In this document: positions 1 through 8,410 of the stretch, one piece after another
Numbering within the stretch: position 1 is the first letter of the stretch
Layout of the letters: every line of letters starts with the position of its first letter
Assembly (NCBI RefSeq): GCF_027571385.1
Contig: NZ_CP085636.1
Span: 5,256,501 to 5,320,500 of the forward strand
DNA from: Shewanella sp. MTB7
Lineage (GTDB): Bacteria > Pseudomonadota > Gammaproteobacteria > Enterobacterales > Shewanellaceae
Direction of reading: 5' to 3'
Length of the DNA: 64,000 bases
Position numbers and translations under genes: made by a program
The notes under the pieces: generated by a model
What the model saw: only the letters and a program-made list of their open reading frames with translations
Databases searched by the model: none
What the model was told of the DNA's origin: nothing

Positions 1-388
1 CAATGTTTCGCAGTTGTTCGGCATTGGCTTGTAGAGCAGCTAATGCGCAAGCTTGAGGCTCAATTGCCACTCTCATCTGAGTAAACTCATGTAAAAGCTG
101 AATCGAGGGTTTACTGCTTAAAATCCAGCTTAAAACATCTGTATCGAATAGATTCCAATTGTGTTCTGGCATCACGCGGATACCTTGCTTAGGGCGTGAA
201 GAGATGAGTCCCTTGGCTGACAGCATTTTCACAGCTTCCCGAGTTGCGCTCCGGCTCACACTGTATATAGAACAGAGTTCAGCTTCTGATGGGAGGCCAC
301 TTCCTACAGAATAACGGCCCTTAACAATCTCCATCCCAAGATCATGGGAGAGTTGATGAGTTAAATTGTGTTTCTCACGTAGATTCAT
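1..388 (-). CDS. GntR-family regulator, FadR/DgoR-like (3' end outside window)
   Basis: Reading the minus strand from ATG at 388 gives an open frame that runs off the window edge, about 129 residues. The N-terminal half is a winged-helix GntR domain, visible as GLPSEAEL followed by SRSATREAVKMLSAKGLI, the FadR-subfamily signature. The part after about residue 75 begins an FCD ligand-binding domain (DVLSWIL, MRVAIEPQACALAA). An in-frame ATG at 406 would add six residues, but AAGAG lies just upstream of 388, so I prefer 388. It is divergent from the galactose/2-keto-3-deoxygalactonate operon, the usual place for a DgoR-type repressor answering to a sugar acid. The ligand is inferred; the effector domain is cut off. 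Confidence 0.85.
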   Translation of the reverse strand, partial: MNLREKHNLTHQLSHDLGMEIVKGRYSVGSGLPSEAELCSIYSVSRSATREAVKMLSAKGLISSRPKQGIRVMPEHNWNLFDTDVLSWILSSKPSIQLLHEFTQMRVAIEPQACALAALQANAEQLRNI

Positions 389-406
389 AATACTCTTATT
401 TATCAT

Positions 407-860
407 GTAAATAGCTGATGCATTTCCCTTTTATGACAATGCTATTAACGTCAGGGGTTAGCTCATACTACCTCAGATGTAAGCCTCTGGAAAACAAGTA
501 AATCAAAAAACGTCATGAATATAAGCGTTACAGGTAGAAGCTGTAGTGAAAAATAGAAAGAAGTTGACTTAATGTTAAATATAGTATTAATATGATAATA
601 GGGCAAGGAGATGATAATACAGACACTGTTAAAATAATTATATTAAATAATTTTAAACTTAGTGATTAATAGTATTTACCTACTGATCATCATCAAAAAC
701 TCACTAACAAGCAATGAGTTAAAGGTATTTCAATTGATTTATTGTCAGTGTGGTGGACGAAAGATGGCCTTTTTAAACCGAGTTTAATTGGTTGAAAAAG
801 TTGCAAAAATGAACAAGCTGATACAGCTTTTCATTAGGGCCATTGATTAGGAGAAGAACT
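407..860. promoter_or_regulatory. Divergent promoter region, GntR gene / galactose operon
   Basis: Gene-free, strongly AT-rich stretch of 454 bases between two divergent starts. It contains the imperfect AT-rich dyad ATAGTATTAATATGAT at 581-596, built on the core TATTAATA that also recurs before other genes of the locus. Promoters for both directions and the operator of the GntR protein are expected here. I cannot fix -35/-10 boxes with confidence, and I see no convincing ORF in it. Confidence 0.5.
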
Positions 861-1628
861 ATGACCATCTCACAGCTTGATTACCGGCTTGGCGGACGCG
901 GTGTATTTGTAACCGGAGGCGCTACCGGGATCGGGGCTGCACTTGTAAAAGCATTTATTGAGCAGGGAGCCAATGTTGTTTTTGTGGATATTAACAACGG
1001 AGCTGGTGAGGCTCTGTTACATGAACTGATGCCTAAAGCTGATCAGCAATTGCGTTTTTTACCACTGGATGTAACCGACACACAGCTACTGCAGCAAACC
1101 ATCGCAGAACAAGCCGCGTTATTAGGACGCTTGGATGTCATGATTAATAACGTTGGCAACGATAATCGACATGATGCAGCAGAATTGGATGAACAGGACT
1201 GGATGCAGTGTATGGCAATTAATCTGCATCCTGCATTTTTTTCATCCCAAGCAGCCTTTAAGGCGATGAAAGAAGCCCAGTCAGGAGTAATACTCAATTT
1301 CAGTTCCAACATGGCCTATATCGGCGAACGTAATATGGCGGGTTACATCACAGCTAAAGCTGGGCTTGCTGGGATGACTAAAGCCTTGGCAAAGGATTAT
1401 GGTGGTGACCACGTCAGAGTTAATGCCATTGTGCCTGGCTGGGTAGCCACAGAGCGTCAACTAGAGCAATGGCTGTCACCTGAACAAGAGCAACAACTAA
1501 TGGAAATGGTTGCCATACAGAAACGTATTACACCAGAGGAGATTGCCCGTTTGGCACTGTTTTTAGCCTCTGATGACAGCACATTTATCACTGGTCAGTG
1601 CATGGTGATTGACGGAGGCAGAATATAA
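861..1628 (+). CDS. SDR-family sugar (galactose-type) 1-dehydrogenase
   Basis: Classical short-chain dehydrogenase of 255 residues. The Rossmann motif TGGATGIG sits near residue 18, the NNVGNDNRH stretch replaces the usual NNAG, and the catalytic Ser and the YITAK Tyr/Lys pair lie in the normal places; it ends in the family-typical GQCMVIDGG. Sugar dehydrogenases acting on galactose, fucose or arabinose carry similar NDxRH segments, so NAD(P)-dependent oxidation of an aldose to its lactone in the cytoplasm is the best guess. ATG 861 was chosen over an upstream TTG at 843 because AGGAG lies seven bases ahead of it. It directly abuts the dgoK gene, and a lactonase follows downstream, which together imply an oxidative galactose route. 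The exact substrate is not proven. Confidence 0.8.
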   Translation: MTISQLDYRLGGRGVFVTGGATGIGAALVKAFIEQGANVVFVDINNGAGEALLHELMPKADQQLRFLPLDVTDTQLLQQTIAEQAALLGRLDVMINNVGNDNRHDAAELDEQDWMQCMAINLHPAFFSSQAAFKAMKEAQSGVILNFSSNMAYIGERNMAGYITAKAGLAGMTKALAKDYGGDHVRVNAIVPGWVATERQLEQWLSPEQEQQLMEMVAIQKRITPEEIARLALFLASDDSTFITGQCMVIDGGRI

Positions 1629-2570
1629 GTGATGGGGCAAGCTGATGTAATCGTGATTGACTGGGGGGCCAGTTGCTTAAGAGCCTATTTGTGTGCTGAA
1701 AGTAACGATGGCCTCAGAGTATTAGAACAGATCACAGGACCTGGTGTGACTAAGATTGGCCGCGAGTTCGAGGCTGAACTCACTAACGCGATAGCGCCTT
1801 GGAGCAAACAACATGGCCTGTTGCCCATTTTCATGTCGGGCCATATAGGTTCTAGTTTGGGCTGGCACGAAGCGCCTTATCTTTTTTGTCCAGTATCACC
1901 AGAAGATGTGGCTAAACACCTTGTACGGTTCAAATCTGCAGGTCACAAAGTCTATCTGGTTCCTGGGGTTAGCTGTATTGAACCTGGAGTTCATCGGGAT
2001 GTAATGCGAGGTGAAGAAACCCATGTTTTGGGCTGGCTTAGATTAGATGAAGCCCATCGCCAAGGTAAACATCTGTTGTGCTTACCTGGCACCCATACTA
2101 AATGGGTATTGGTAGAAAACGGCCTAATAACCGTTTTCAAAACGGCGATCACCGGTGAGTTATTTGATCTACTCAGTCACCAAAGTGTGCTTATACAACA
2201 CCAAACCGTTGAGATGGATATGCTGGCCTTTGAACGAGGTGTAAGACTCACCCTTGATAGCGATTATGGTCAGTTTGTACATAACTTATTTAGTGTTCGT
2301 ACCTTGCAGGTATTAGGCGATTTGAAGCCAGAGCAGGCTCAATCTTACTTATCGGGATTGTTGATAGGAAGTGATGTCAAGGCTGCGTTAATGGCACCTG
2401 AGTGGAAAATTGATGAGTTAGTCTCGATTACCTTAATTGGTAGCCAGTCTTTATGCCGCTTATTTGAAAAAAGTTTAACAATGAAAAACCTTTGCACTGA
2501 AAATATAGATGATAAACAGACGTGTTTGAGCGGATTTTCCGCCATCTACCGTGCAGTTTTGCAGGAGTAA
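1629..2570 (+). CDS. dgoK: 2-dehydro-3-deoxygalactonokinase
   Basis: About 313 residues, the usual size for DgoK. The N-terminal ATPase phosphate motif VIDWGASCLRAYL and the family-typical MRGEETHVLGWL (about residues 132-143) and LCLPGTHTKWV segments are present. The enzyme phosphorylates 2-keto-3-deoxygalactonate to KDPGal, which an aldolase (DgoA, not in this window) would split to pyruvate and glyceraldehyde-3-phosphate. It starts immediately after the stop of the dehydrogenase; GTG 1629 and ATG 1632 are both possible, so it is probably translationally coupled. The same step is also used for anhydrogalactose from agar or carrageenan, so the source of the keto-acid need not be free galactose. 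Confidence 0.9.
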   Translation: MMGQADVIVIDWGASCLRAYLCAESNDGLRVLEQITGPGVTKIGREFEAELTNAIAPWSKQHGLLPIFMSGHIGSSLGWHEAPYLFCPVSPEDVAKHLVRFKSAGHKVYLVPGVSCIEPGVHRDVMRGEETHVLGWLRLDEAHRQGKHLLCLPGTHTKWVLVENGLITVFKTAITGELFDLLSHQSVLIQHQTVEMDMLAFERGVRLTLDSDYGQFVHNLFSVRTLQVLGDLKPEQAQSYLSGLLIGSDVKAALMAPEWKIDELVSITLIGSQSLCRLFEKSLTMKNLCTENIDDKQTCLSGFSAIYRAVLQE

Positions 2571-2647
2571 GTCGTGGCCATTATGTCACCAGAAACATCT
2601 GGTAAATGGTCAAATTGAAATAATAATATGCTCAAGTGGGGAAGTAT

Positions 2648-4213
2648 ATGGAATTAACCATGTTAGATCTGTCTGTTGTTGCCTTTTATGTGGTGGCTCT
2701 GATCACAATTGCGTTCTTCGTATCGCGAGAAAAAGCCGGTCATGTAAAAGATGCCAACGATTACTTTCTTGCGGGCAACAGCCTTCCTTGGTGGGCTATT
2801 GGTGCGTCATTAATTGCAGCCAATATATCAGCAGAACAAATTATTGGCATGTCAGGTTCCGGTTACAAAATCGGATTGGCTATCGCTTCCTATGAGTGGA
2901 TGGCCGCCATTACTTTGATTATCGTTGGGAAATATTTCTTGCCAATCTTTTTGCAGAAAAAGATATACACCATGCCGCAGTTTTTAGAACAGCGCTTTGA
3001 CTTCAGAGTTCGACTAACAATGGCGATTTTTTGGCTTGGGGTGTACATTTTTGTCAACCTGACGTCAGTATTGTGGCTCGGTGCACTTGCCATCAATACG
3101 ATTGCAGGCGTAGACATGCTCTACGGCATGGGCTTTTTATGCTTATTCTCTATTGCCTATTCTCTTTATGGCGGATTGAAAGCCGTAGCCTATACCGACA
3201 TTATTCAGGTCGTATTACTGATATTCGGCGGTTTATTCCTGACTTATACCACGCTTGAGTTATTAGGCGCTGGTGACGGTATTATGGCTGGGATCAATAA
3301 TATCCTCACTCAAGCACCAGAAAAGTTCGACATGATTTTGGCGCCAGATCACCCCCATTATGTTGATTTGCCTGGCTTGTCTGTATTGGTCGGCGGTATG
3401 TGGGTGATGAACCTATCTTACTGGGGATTCAATCAATATATTATTCAACGCACTTTGGCAGCAAAAAACCTACGAGAAGGCCAAAAAGGTATCGCATTCG
3501 CCGCTTTCCTTAAACTGCTGATGCCAATTATTGTTGTGGTACCAGGCATTGCAGCTTACCTCTTGCTGCCAGATCTAGACAGACCTGATAGAGCTTACCC
3601 AGAGTTAATGACCATGATGCCAGAAGGACTTCGTGGGCTGATTTTTGCCGCTGTGATTGCAGCCATTGTATCGTCAGTGGCATCCATGACCAATAGTATT
3701 GCCACTATCTTCACCATGGATATCTACAACCCGTTGAGTAAAAAAGAGCATGCAGCAAAGCATCTAGTTAAAGTCGGCCGTATCGTCAGCTTACTGTCGT
3801 TAGTCATCGCCCTATTTACCGCTAAACCTTTACTGGGCAGCTTCGATCAGGCTTTCCAATATATTCAGGAGTTCACCGGCTTCTTTACACCAGGAATTGT
3901 TATCCTATTCCTGTTTGGCATGTTCTGGAAGAAAACCACCGCGAATGCTGGCTTAGCTGCTGCCCTAGGATCTGCAATATTGTCTTTTGTATTTAAGATA
4001 TTTTGGCCGGAACTTCCCTTTATGGATAGGGTTGGACTCGTCTTCCTACTTTGTGGCCTGTTGGCGATATCCGTTTCTTTGATAGAACACAAAAAAGACC
4101 AGCCTAAGGTGATTGAACTATCTGATGTCGATTTTAATACCTCTCGCGGCTATAACATTGCAGGCATAGCAGTGGCGCTAATTCTAGTTGGCCAATATGC
4201 AACCTGGTGGTAA
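2648..4213 (+). CDS. Sodium/sugar symporter, SSS (SGLT) family
   Basis: Integral inner-membrane protein of 521 residues with about 14 hydrophobic segments. The early motif GNSLPWWAIGASLIAANIS and the mid-protein NQYIIQRTLAAKNL are hallmarks of the vSGLT-like branch of the solute:sodium symporter family, which takes up galactose or glucose with sodium. ATG 2648 is preferred to GTG 2636 because GGGGAAG lies just upstream of it. It sits in the operon between the kinase and the lactonase and overlaps the next reading frame, so the natural cargo is the galactose (or a derivative) released in the periplasm. The cargo is inferred from context. Confidence 0.9.
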   Translation: MELTMLDLSVVAFYVVALITIAFFVSREKAGHVKDANDYFLAGNSLPWWAIGASLIAANISAEQIIGMSGSGYKIGLAIASYEWMAAITLIIVGKYFLPIFLQKKIYTMPQFLEQRFDFRVRLTMAIFWLGVYIFVNLTSVLWLGALAINTIAGVDMLYGMGFLCLFSIAYSLYGGLKAVAYTDIIQVVLLIFGGLFLTYTTLELLGAGDGIMAGINNILTQAPEKFDMILAPDHPHYVDLPGLSVLVGGMWVMNLSYWGFNQYIIQRTLAAKNLREGQKGIAFAAFLKLLMPIIVVVPGIAAYLLLPDLDRPDRAYPELMTMMPEGLRGLIFAAVIAAIVSSVASMTNSIATIFTMDIYNPLSKKEHAAKHLVKVGRIVSLLSLVIALFTAKPLLGSFDQAFQYIQEFTGFFTPGIVILFLFGMFWKKTTANAGLAAALGSAILSFVFKIFWPELPFMDRVGLVFLLCGLLAISVSLIEHKKDQPKVIELSDVDFNTSRGYNIAGIAVALILVGQYATWW

Positions 4214-5105
4214 CAACAATAATGTGAAAGCGACCTTTCTGTATTCAGTTCCGGTCGCTAACACGCTTGGTGAGGGAGTTCTTTGGGATGACCTCTCTCA
4301 AAAAGTCTGGTGGACAGACATAGAAGAATGTGTGCTGTACGCATTTGAACCCCAGCAGCAGACACTCGAACAATGGCAGATGCCAGAGCGTTTGTGTAGC
4401 TTTGCATTAACCGAAAAAGAGGGGCTAATCTTAGGGGCATTTGCCTCTGGATTCGCCCTTTTTTGTTTGCATAATAACCAACTGAAGTGGATTGCCAGAC
4501 CAGAACTCACTTTGTCAGGCAATCGCCTCAATGATGGTCGAGTTGATGCGGCTGGGCGTTTCTGGTGTGGCAGTATGGTCGAAACAGATGAAGCACGCCC
4601 GAACAGTGGCAGTTTGTACTGTATCAGCAAGGGGATTTGTGATTGTCGCGAACAAGGCTTCCAGATTTTTAATGGCCTTAGTTGGAGTCCTGATAATCGT
4701 TGGCTTTACTGCGCTGATTCTGATCGCAATGTAATTTATCGTCACGCTTTTGATCATAATACCGGCCAGATTGGTATTGCAGAGGTGCTTGCCACTACAC
4801 CAAAACAGATCCATCCCGATGGATCTATTATGGATAGCGAGGGGGGGTTATGGAATGCCCAGTGGGGAGGTAGCAGAGTTGTTCGTTATGATACAGCTGG
4901 AGAGATTCAATTTGTACTCAATCTCCCCGTGACTCAGCCCAGTTGCGTGGCATTTGGCGGTGAGGCAATGGATCTTTTGTTTATTACCAGTGCTAACCTT
5001 GGTCTAAACCAGCAACAGTTAGCTCAGCAGCCAACGGCAGGAGCCCTACTGGTTTATCAAATCCACGGTAAGCAAGGCTTGCCAACCCCGCGCTATCGAC
5101 TCTAA
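4197..5105 (+). CDS. SMP-30/gluconolactonase-family sugar lactonase
   Basis: Six-bladed beta-propeller lactonase of about 302 residues. Metal-site signatures are visible: LGEGVLWDD at the N-terminus (Glu ligand), GNRLNDGRVDAAGRFWCGSM (Asn/Asp) in the middle, and NGLSWSPDNRWLYCADS (Asp). It would open the lactone made by the SDR to the aldonic acid, for example galactonolactone to galactonate. The frame begins inside the 3' end of the symporter gene; ATG 4197 gives a 17-base overlap, while GTG 4224 would avoid it and cannot be excluded. The dehydratase that should follow in the pathway (DgoD-like) is not in the window. Confidence 0.85.
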   Translation: MQPGGNNNNVKATFLYSVPVANTLGEGVLWDDLSQKVWWTDIEECVLYAFEPQQQTLEQWQMPERLCSFALTEKEGLILGAFASGFALFCLHNNQLKWIARPELTLSGNRLNDGRVDAAGRFWCGSMVETDEARPNSGSLYCISKGICDCREQGFQIFNGLSWSPDNRWLYCADSDRNVIYRHAFDHNTGQIGIAEVLATTPKQIHPDGSIMDSEGGLWNAQWGGSRVVRYDTAGEIQFVLNLPVTQPSCVAFGGEAMDLLFITSANLGLNQQQLAQQPTAGALLVYQIHGKQGLPTPRYRL

Positions 5106-5323
5106 TCTCATTATCTAAAGTGGATAATCGCCCTATCATTATTGTTCACTTACTAACTTCATATTCCTTGTTAAATCATACTCTTGATTACAACTCCATC
5201 CCTATTCTATTAGCTAAACTTATTCATTTGTAACAAAAAGTTAGTTTGCACTGTTTGAATACTAGTCAACTTATATTAATTGTAGTATAAATACGATAAG
5301 AATAGTAAATATAAGAAAACAAG
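5106..5323 (+). promoter_or_regulatory. Intergenic region with AT-rich promoter/operator before galM
   Basis: The 218-base gap separates the lactonase from galM, so galM probably has its own promoter. The stretch ATTAATTGTAGTATAAAT at 5275-5292 closely resembles one before galE (6313-6331), where ATTAATT is likewise followed after four or five bases by GTATAAAT. The shared arrangement suggests a common promoter or operator for the Leloir genes. No clear terminator was found after the lactonase. Confidence 0.4.
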
Positions 5324-6220
5324 ATGAGTGAGCTTATCCATATTTCCAACGACACTTTACGTCTGGTGGTATCACCAAAGTTAGGGGGGAGCATACTCAG
5401 CTTTGAAGCCTTGATAAGTGGCAATTGGCAACCATTTTTACGCAATTCAGGCAACGTAGAACATGTGTTGAATACAGCGAGTTTTCCTATGGTGCCTTTT
5501 TGTAATCGTATCCGAAATGGCCTATTTCATTGGCAAGACCAAGCTGTGCAGTTAAGTGCCAATCATCCTCCAGAACCCCATGCTATCCATGGCTTTGGTT
5601 GGCAGCAGCCTTGGGTGACAGAACATGTCTCACTCAATCAAATTCTACTTAGCCATAACGAAGAGGGGCAGAGATGGCCTTTTTGCTATTTGGCCCGTCA
5701 GCTCTTTACGCTCAGTCGCCGTAGCGTACGTGTCGAAATGACAGTGACCAATCATAGTCAGCAACTGATGCCAGCAGGACTTGGGTTCCATCCCTACTTT
5801 CCATTAACACCCGACGTACGCTTTATCACTCATTGCAGCGAAAAGTGGCTGGTTGATAATGATGCCATGCCGACCTCACGGGTTCCCGCACCGGACACCA
5901 TGGCGAGTCTAATAGGCTTTCCTCTAGCTAACTCAAATTTGGACAATCTATTTGAAGGCTTTGATGGTCACACAAAAATAATCTGGCCTGGATCTGGAAG
6001 TCAGTTGGATATACGAGCATCCAATAATTGCCGCTTTCTGCAAATTTTTACTCCTGATAATGAAGATTACTTCTGTGTCGAACCACAGAGTATGTGTGTT
6101 GATGGCTTTAATCGACACCAACAAGGCGACACCAGTACTGGCGTCACCTTGTTGGCACCAGGAGAGACGCTGAAGATCTGGATGGAGCTATTTCCTACAA
6201 AGCTGGAGACGCCAACCTAA
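5324..6220 (+). CDS. galM: Aldose 1-epimerase (galactose mutarotase family)
   Basis: Aldose-1-epimerase fold of 298 residues. Candidate catalytic residues are His86/His89 in HAIHGFGW, His156 in GLGFHPYF and Glu253 in CVEPQSMCVD, matching the family's His/Glu catalytic pair. It interconverts the alpha and beta anomers of galactose so that galactokinase receives the alpha form. It lies just upstream of galE-galT-galK, with its own AT-rich promoter region. It is shorter and more YeaD/GalM-like than the E. coli enzyme, so another hexose is conceivable, but the setting argues for galactose. Confidence 0.85.
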   Translation: MSELIHISNDTLRLVVSPKLGGSILSFEALISGNWQPFLRNSGNVEHVLNTASFPMVPFCNRIRNGLFHWQDQAVQLSANHPPEPHAIHGFGWQQPWVTEHVSLNQILLSHNEEGQRWPFCYLARQLFTLSRRSVRVEMTVTNHSQQLMPAGLGFHPYFPLTPDVRFITHCSEKWLVDNDAMPTSRVPAPDTMASLIGFPLANSNLDNLFEGFDGHTKIIWPGSGSQLDIRASNNCRFLQIFTPDNEDYFCVEPQSMCVDGFNRHQQGDTSTGVTLLAPGETLKIWMELFPTKLETPT

Positions 6221-6282
6221 TAGCATTTGTGACACTTATGTAACCTCTATATTAGTGAAACAAATATGTTAGCCTTGCTTTT

Positions 6283-6309
6283 AATCTTATTTATAGTATA
6301 AATAAGATT
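6283..6309. promoter_or_regulatory. Perfect 27-base palindrome upstream of galE
   Basis: Arms of 13 bases (AATCTTATTTATA and TATAAATAAGATT) are exact reverse complements around a single G at 6296. It ends 36 bases before the GTG of galE, within the expected promoter. It lacks a T-tract and is almost entirely AT, so an operator for a dimeric regulator fits better than a terminator. The regulator is unknown; the GntR protein at the window start is one candidate. Confidence 0.6.
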
Positions 6310-6345
6310 GTTATTAATTATAAGTATAAATGGGGTGTATGTAAG

Positions 6346-7353
6346 GTGAAAGTTTTGGTTACCGGAGGAATGGGCTATATCGGCAGCCACACGTGTTTGG
6401 CGCTGGTGAATGCCGGGTTCGAACCGATTATTTATGACAATTTATCTAATTCGAGCACTGGGGTATTGCAACAGCTTTGCCGCATCAGTAATTGTAAGCA
6501 GGCATTTGTTGAAGGTGACATACGAGATACGCATTTATTACAGCAAGTAATGACACAGCACGCTTGTGAAGCTGTGATTCATTTTGCAGCGTTGAAAGCG
6601 GTCGGAGAGTCAACAGAGTATCCACTACGCTATTACGACAATAACGTCGCTGGGAGCCTGTCACTATTAAACGCCATGGAAGAGTGCGGGGTTCGCAATA
6701 TTGTGTTCAGTTCATCGGCGACAGTGTATGGCGATCCTGATCACATTCCAATTAATGAATCTCACCCAATTCGAGCAACGAATCCTTACGGCTGGACCAA
6801 GGTGATGGTAGAGCAAATGCTAAAGGATACCTGCGCAGCTCAACCTCAATGGCAGGCTATCTCATTGCGCTATTTCAATCCAGTTGGTGCCCATGAGTCA
6901 GGCTTACTCGGTGAAAATCCATTGGGTATCCCTAATAATTTAATGCCCTTTATTGCCCAAGTCGCCGTTGGTAAACGCGCTAAGTTACAAGTGTTTGGTA
7001 ACGATTACCCCACTACAGATGGCACTGGCATCAGAGACTACATTCATGTGATGGACTTAGCTGAAGGCCATGTTCGGGCATTACAAGCAAAGATGGGACA
7101 AACCGGTTTTTTTGCTTACAACTTGGGTACTGGCCAAGGCTATTCGGTCTTAGAGATAGTGAACAGTTTTGCCGAAGCAAGCGGTCAGTCTATCCCCTAT
7201 GAAGTGTCTCCTCGCCGCAATGGTGATATTCCCTGCTCTTACGCCGATCCCGCATTAGCACAACAGGCGCTTAAATGGCGAGCAAGTCGTAGCTTGCAAC
7301 AGATGACAGCCGATGTGTGGCGCTGGCAATCCAACTACCCAAGCGGAATATAG
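6346..7353 (+). CDS. galE: UDP-glucose 4-epimerase
   Basis: 335 residues with the NAD-binding glycine motif GGMGYIGSH at residues 7-15, SSSATVYG near 122-129 and the catalytic Tyr148/Lys152 pair in YGWTK. It is full length for bacterial GalE. It interconverts UDP-galactose and UDP-glucose in the cytoplasm and regenerates the UDP-glucose that GalT needs. The start is a GTG with TAAGGT close upstream. galT begins ten bases after its stop, so galE-galT-galK form one transcription unit, with a palindromic candidate operator just before it. Confidence 0.97.
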   Translation: MKVLVTGGMGYIGSHTCLALVNAGFEPIIYDNLSNSSTGVLQQLCRISNCKQAFVEGDIRDTHLLQQVMTQHACEAVIHFAALKAVGESTEYPLRYYDNNVAGSLSLLNAMEECGVRNIVFSSSATVYGDPDHIPINESHPIRATNPYGWTKVMVEQMLKDTCAAQPQWQAISLRYFNPVGAHESGLLGENPLGIPNNLMPFIAQVAVGKRAKLQVFGNDYPTTDGTGIRDYIHVMDLAEGHVRALQAKMGQTGFFAYNLGTGQGYSVLEIVNSFAEASGQSIPYEVSPRRNGDIPCSYADPALAQQALKWRASRSLQQMTADVWRWQSNYPSGI

Positions 7354-7363
7354 GGAGCTGATA

Positions 7364-8410
7364 ATGAATGCCGATGAATTACCCCATAGACGATATAACC
7401 CATTAATAGATGAGTGGGTTCTGGTTTCTCCACACAGAAACAACCGCCCTTGGAAGGGAGCAGTAGAAGCAAGTTCAACGGAGAATATCCCCTCTTTTGA
7501 TGACACTTGCCCTCTTTGTCCCGGCAATGAACGAGCAAATGGTGAAGTAAACATTGATTATCCGAACACCTTGGTATTTTCCAACGATTTTGGTGCCATC
7601 ATGCCCGTCTCAGCAAAGATTGCCGAATTAAACCAGCAGTCTATGTTAACGCGATCAGAAATGGTCACGGGAGAGTGCCGAGTGATCTGTTTTTCGCCAG
7701 ATCACAGTAAAACCTTGGCACAAATGAATGTCACAGAAATCCGCCACGTAGTGGACACCTGGAAGCAAAATTATATTGAATTATCTGCACAGTATAACTG
7801 TGTGCATATTTTTGAAAACAAAGGTGCGGTAATGGGCTGCTCCCAACCTCATCCCCACGGGCAGATCTGGGCTCATCAACATAGGTCATCTGAAATTGAG
7901 AAAGCCAATACAAGCCAAGAAACGTACTTCCACCAGAAAAAGAGCGCGTTGTTGGACGATTATGTGCAGATGGAGATCAAAGACAGAAGCCGAATTGTCG
8001 CCGAAAATGCCAATTGGTTAGTGGTTGTGCCTTATTGGGCTAAATGGCCTTTCGAAACCTTGTTGCTCACCAAGCATTCATTGGTTGATATGGGGCAATT
8101 AAATGACAATCAAAGCGAAACTCTAGCCCAAATATTGTCAGAACTAACCATACGCTATGACAATTTATTCCGTTGCCGTTTTCCCTACTCCATGGGCTGG
8201 CATTGCGCCCCCAAGGATCTACAGAGTAACGCCCACTGGCGCTTACATGCCCATTTTTACCCGCCCTTGTTACGTTCAGCTACGGTGAAAAAATTCATGG
8301 TGGGCTATGAGATGTTGGCAGAAAGTCAACGTGATTTGACCGCAGAAAAAGCGGCACAGTTACTGAGAGATATCAGTACTGTACATTATTCTTTGGAGAC
8401 TCAGCCGTGA
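7364..8410 (+). CDS. galT: Galactose-1-phosphate uridylyltransferase
   Basis: 348 residues. Zinc-site cysteines Cys49 and Cys52 lie in CPLCPGN, and the active-site motif QPHPHGQIW places the uridylylated nucleophile at His165. The enzyme transfers UMP from UDP-glucose to galactose-1-phosphate. ATG 7364 is preceded by AGGGAG at the right spacing, so the longer upstream reading that overlaps galE is not used. The stop overlaps the GTG start of galK by four bases, a sign of translational coupling. Confidence 0.97.
   Translation: MNADELPHRRYNPLIDEWVLVSPHRNNRPWKGAVEASSTENIPSFDDTCPLCPGNERANGEVNIDYPNTLVFSNDFGAIMPVSAKIAELNQQSMLTRSEMVTGECRVICFSPDHSKTLAQMNVTEIRHVVDTWKQNYIELSAQYNCVHIFENKGAVMGCSQPHPHGQIWAHQHRSSEIEKANTSQETYFHQKKSALLDDYVQMEIKDRSRIVAENANWLVVVPYWAKWPFETLLLTKHSLVDMGQLNDNQSETLAQILSELTIRYDNLFRCRFPYSMGWHCAPKDLQSNAHWRLHAHFYPPLLRSATVKKFMVGYEMLAESQRDLTAEKAAQLLRDISTVHYSLETQP

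Noticed and set aside
2551..2895. 114-residue frame overlapping the symporter start
   Set aside because: It is the +1 shadow of the strongly supported symporter gene, is Cys/Arg-rich without domain signals, and has no ribosome-binding site.
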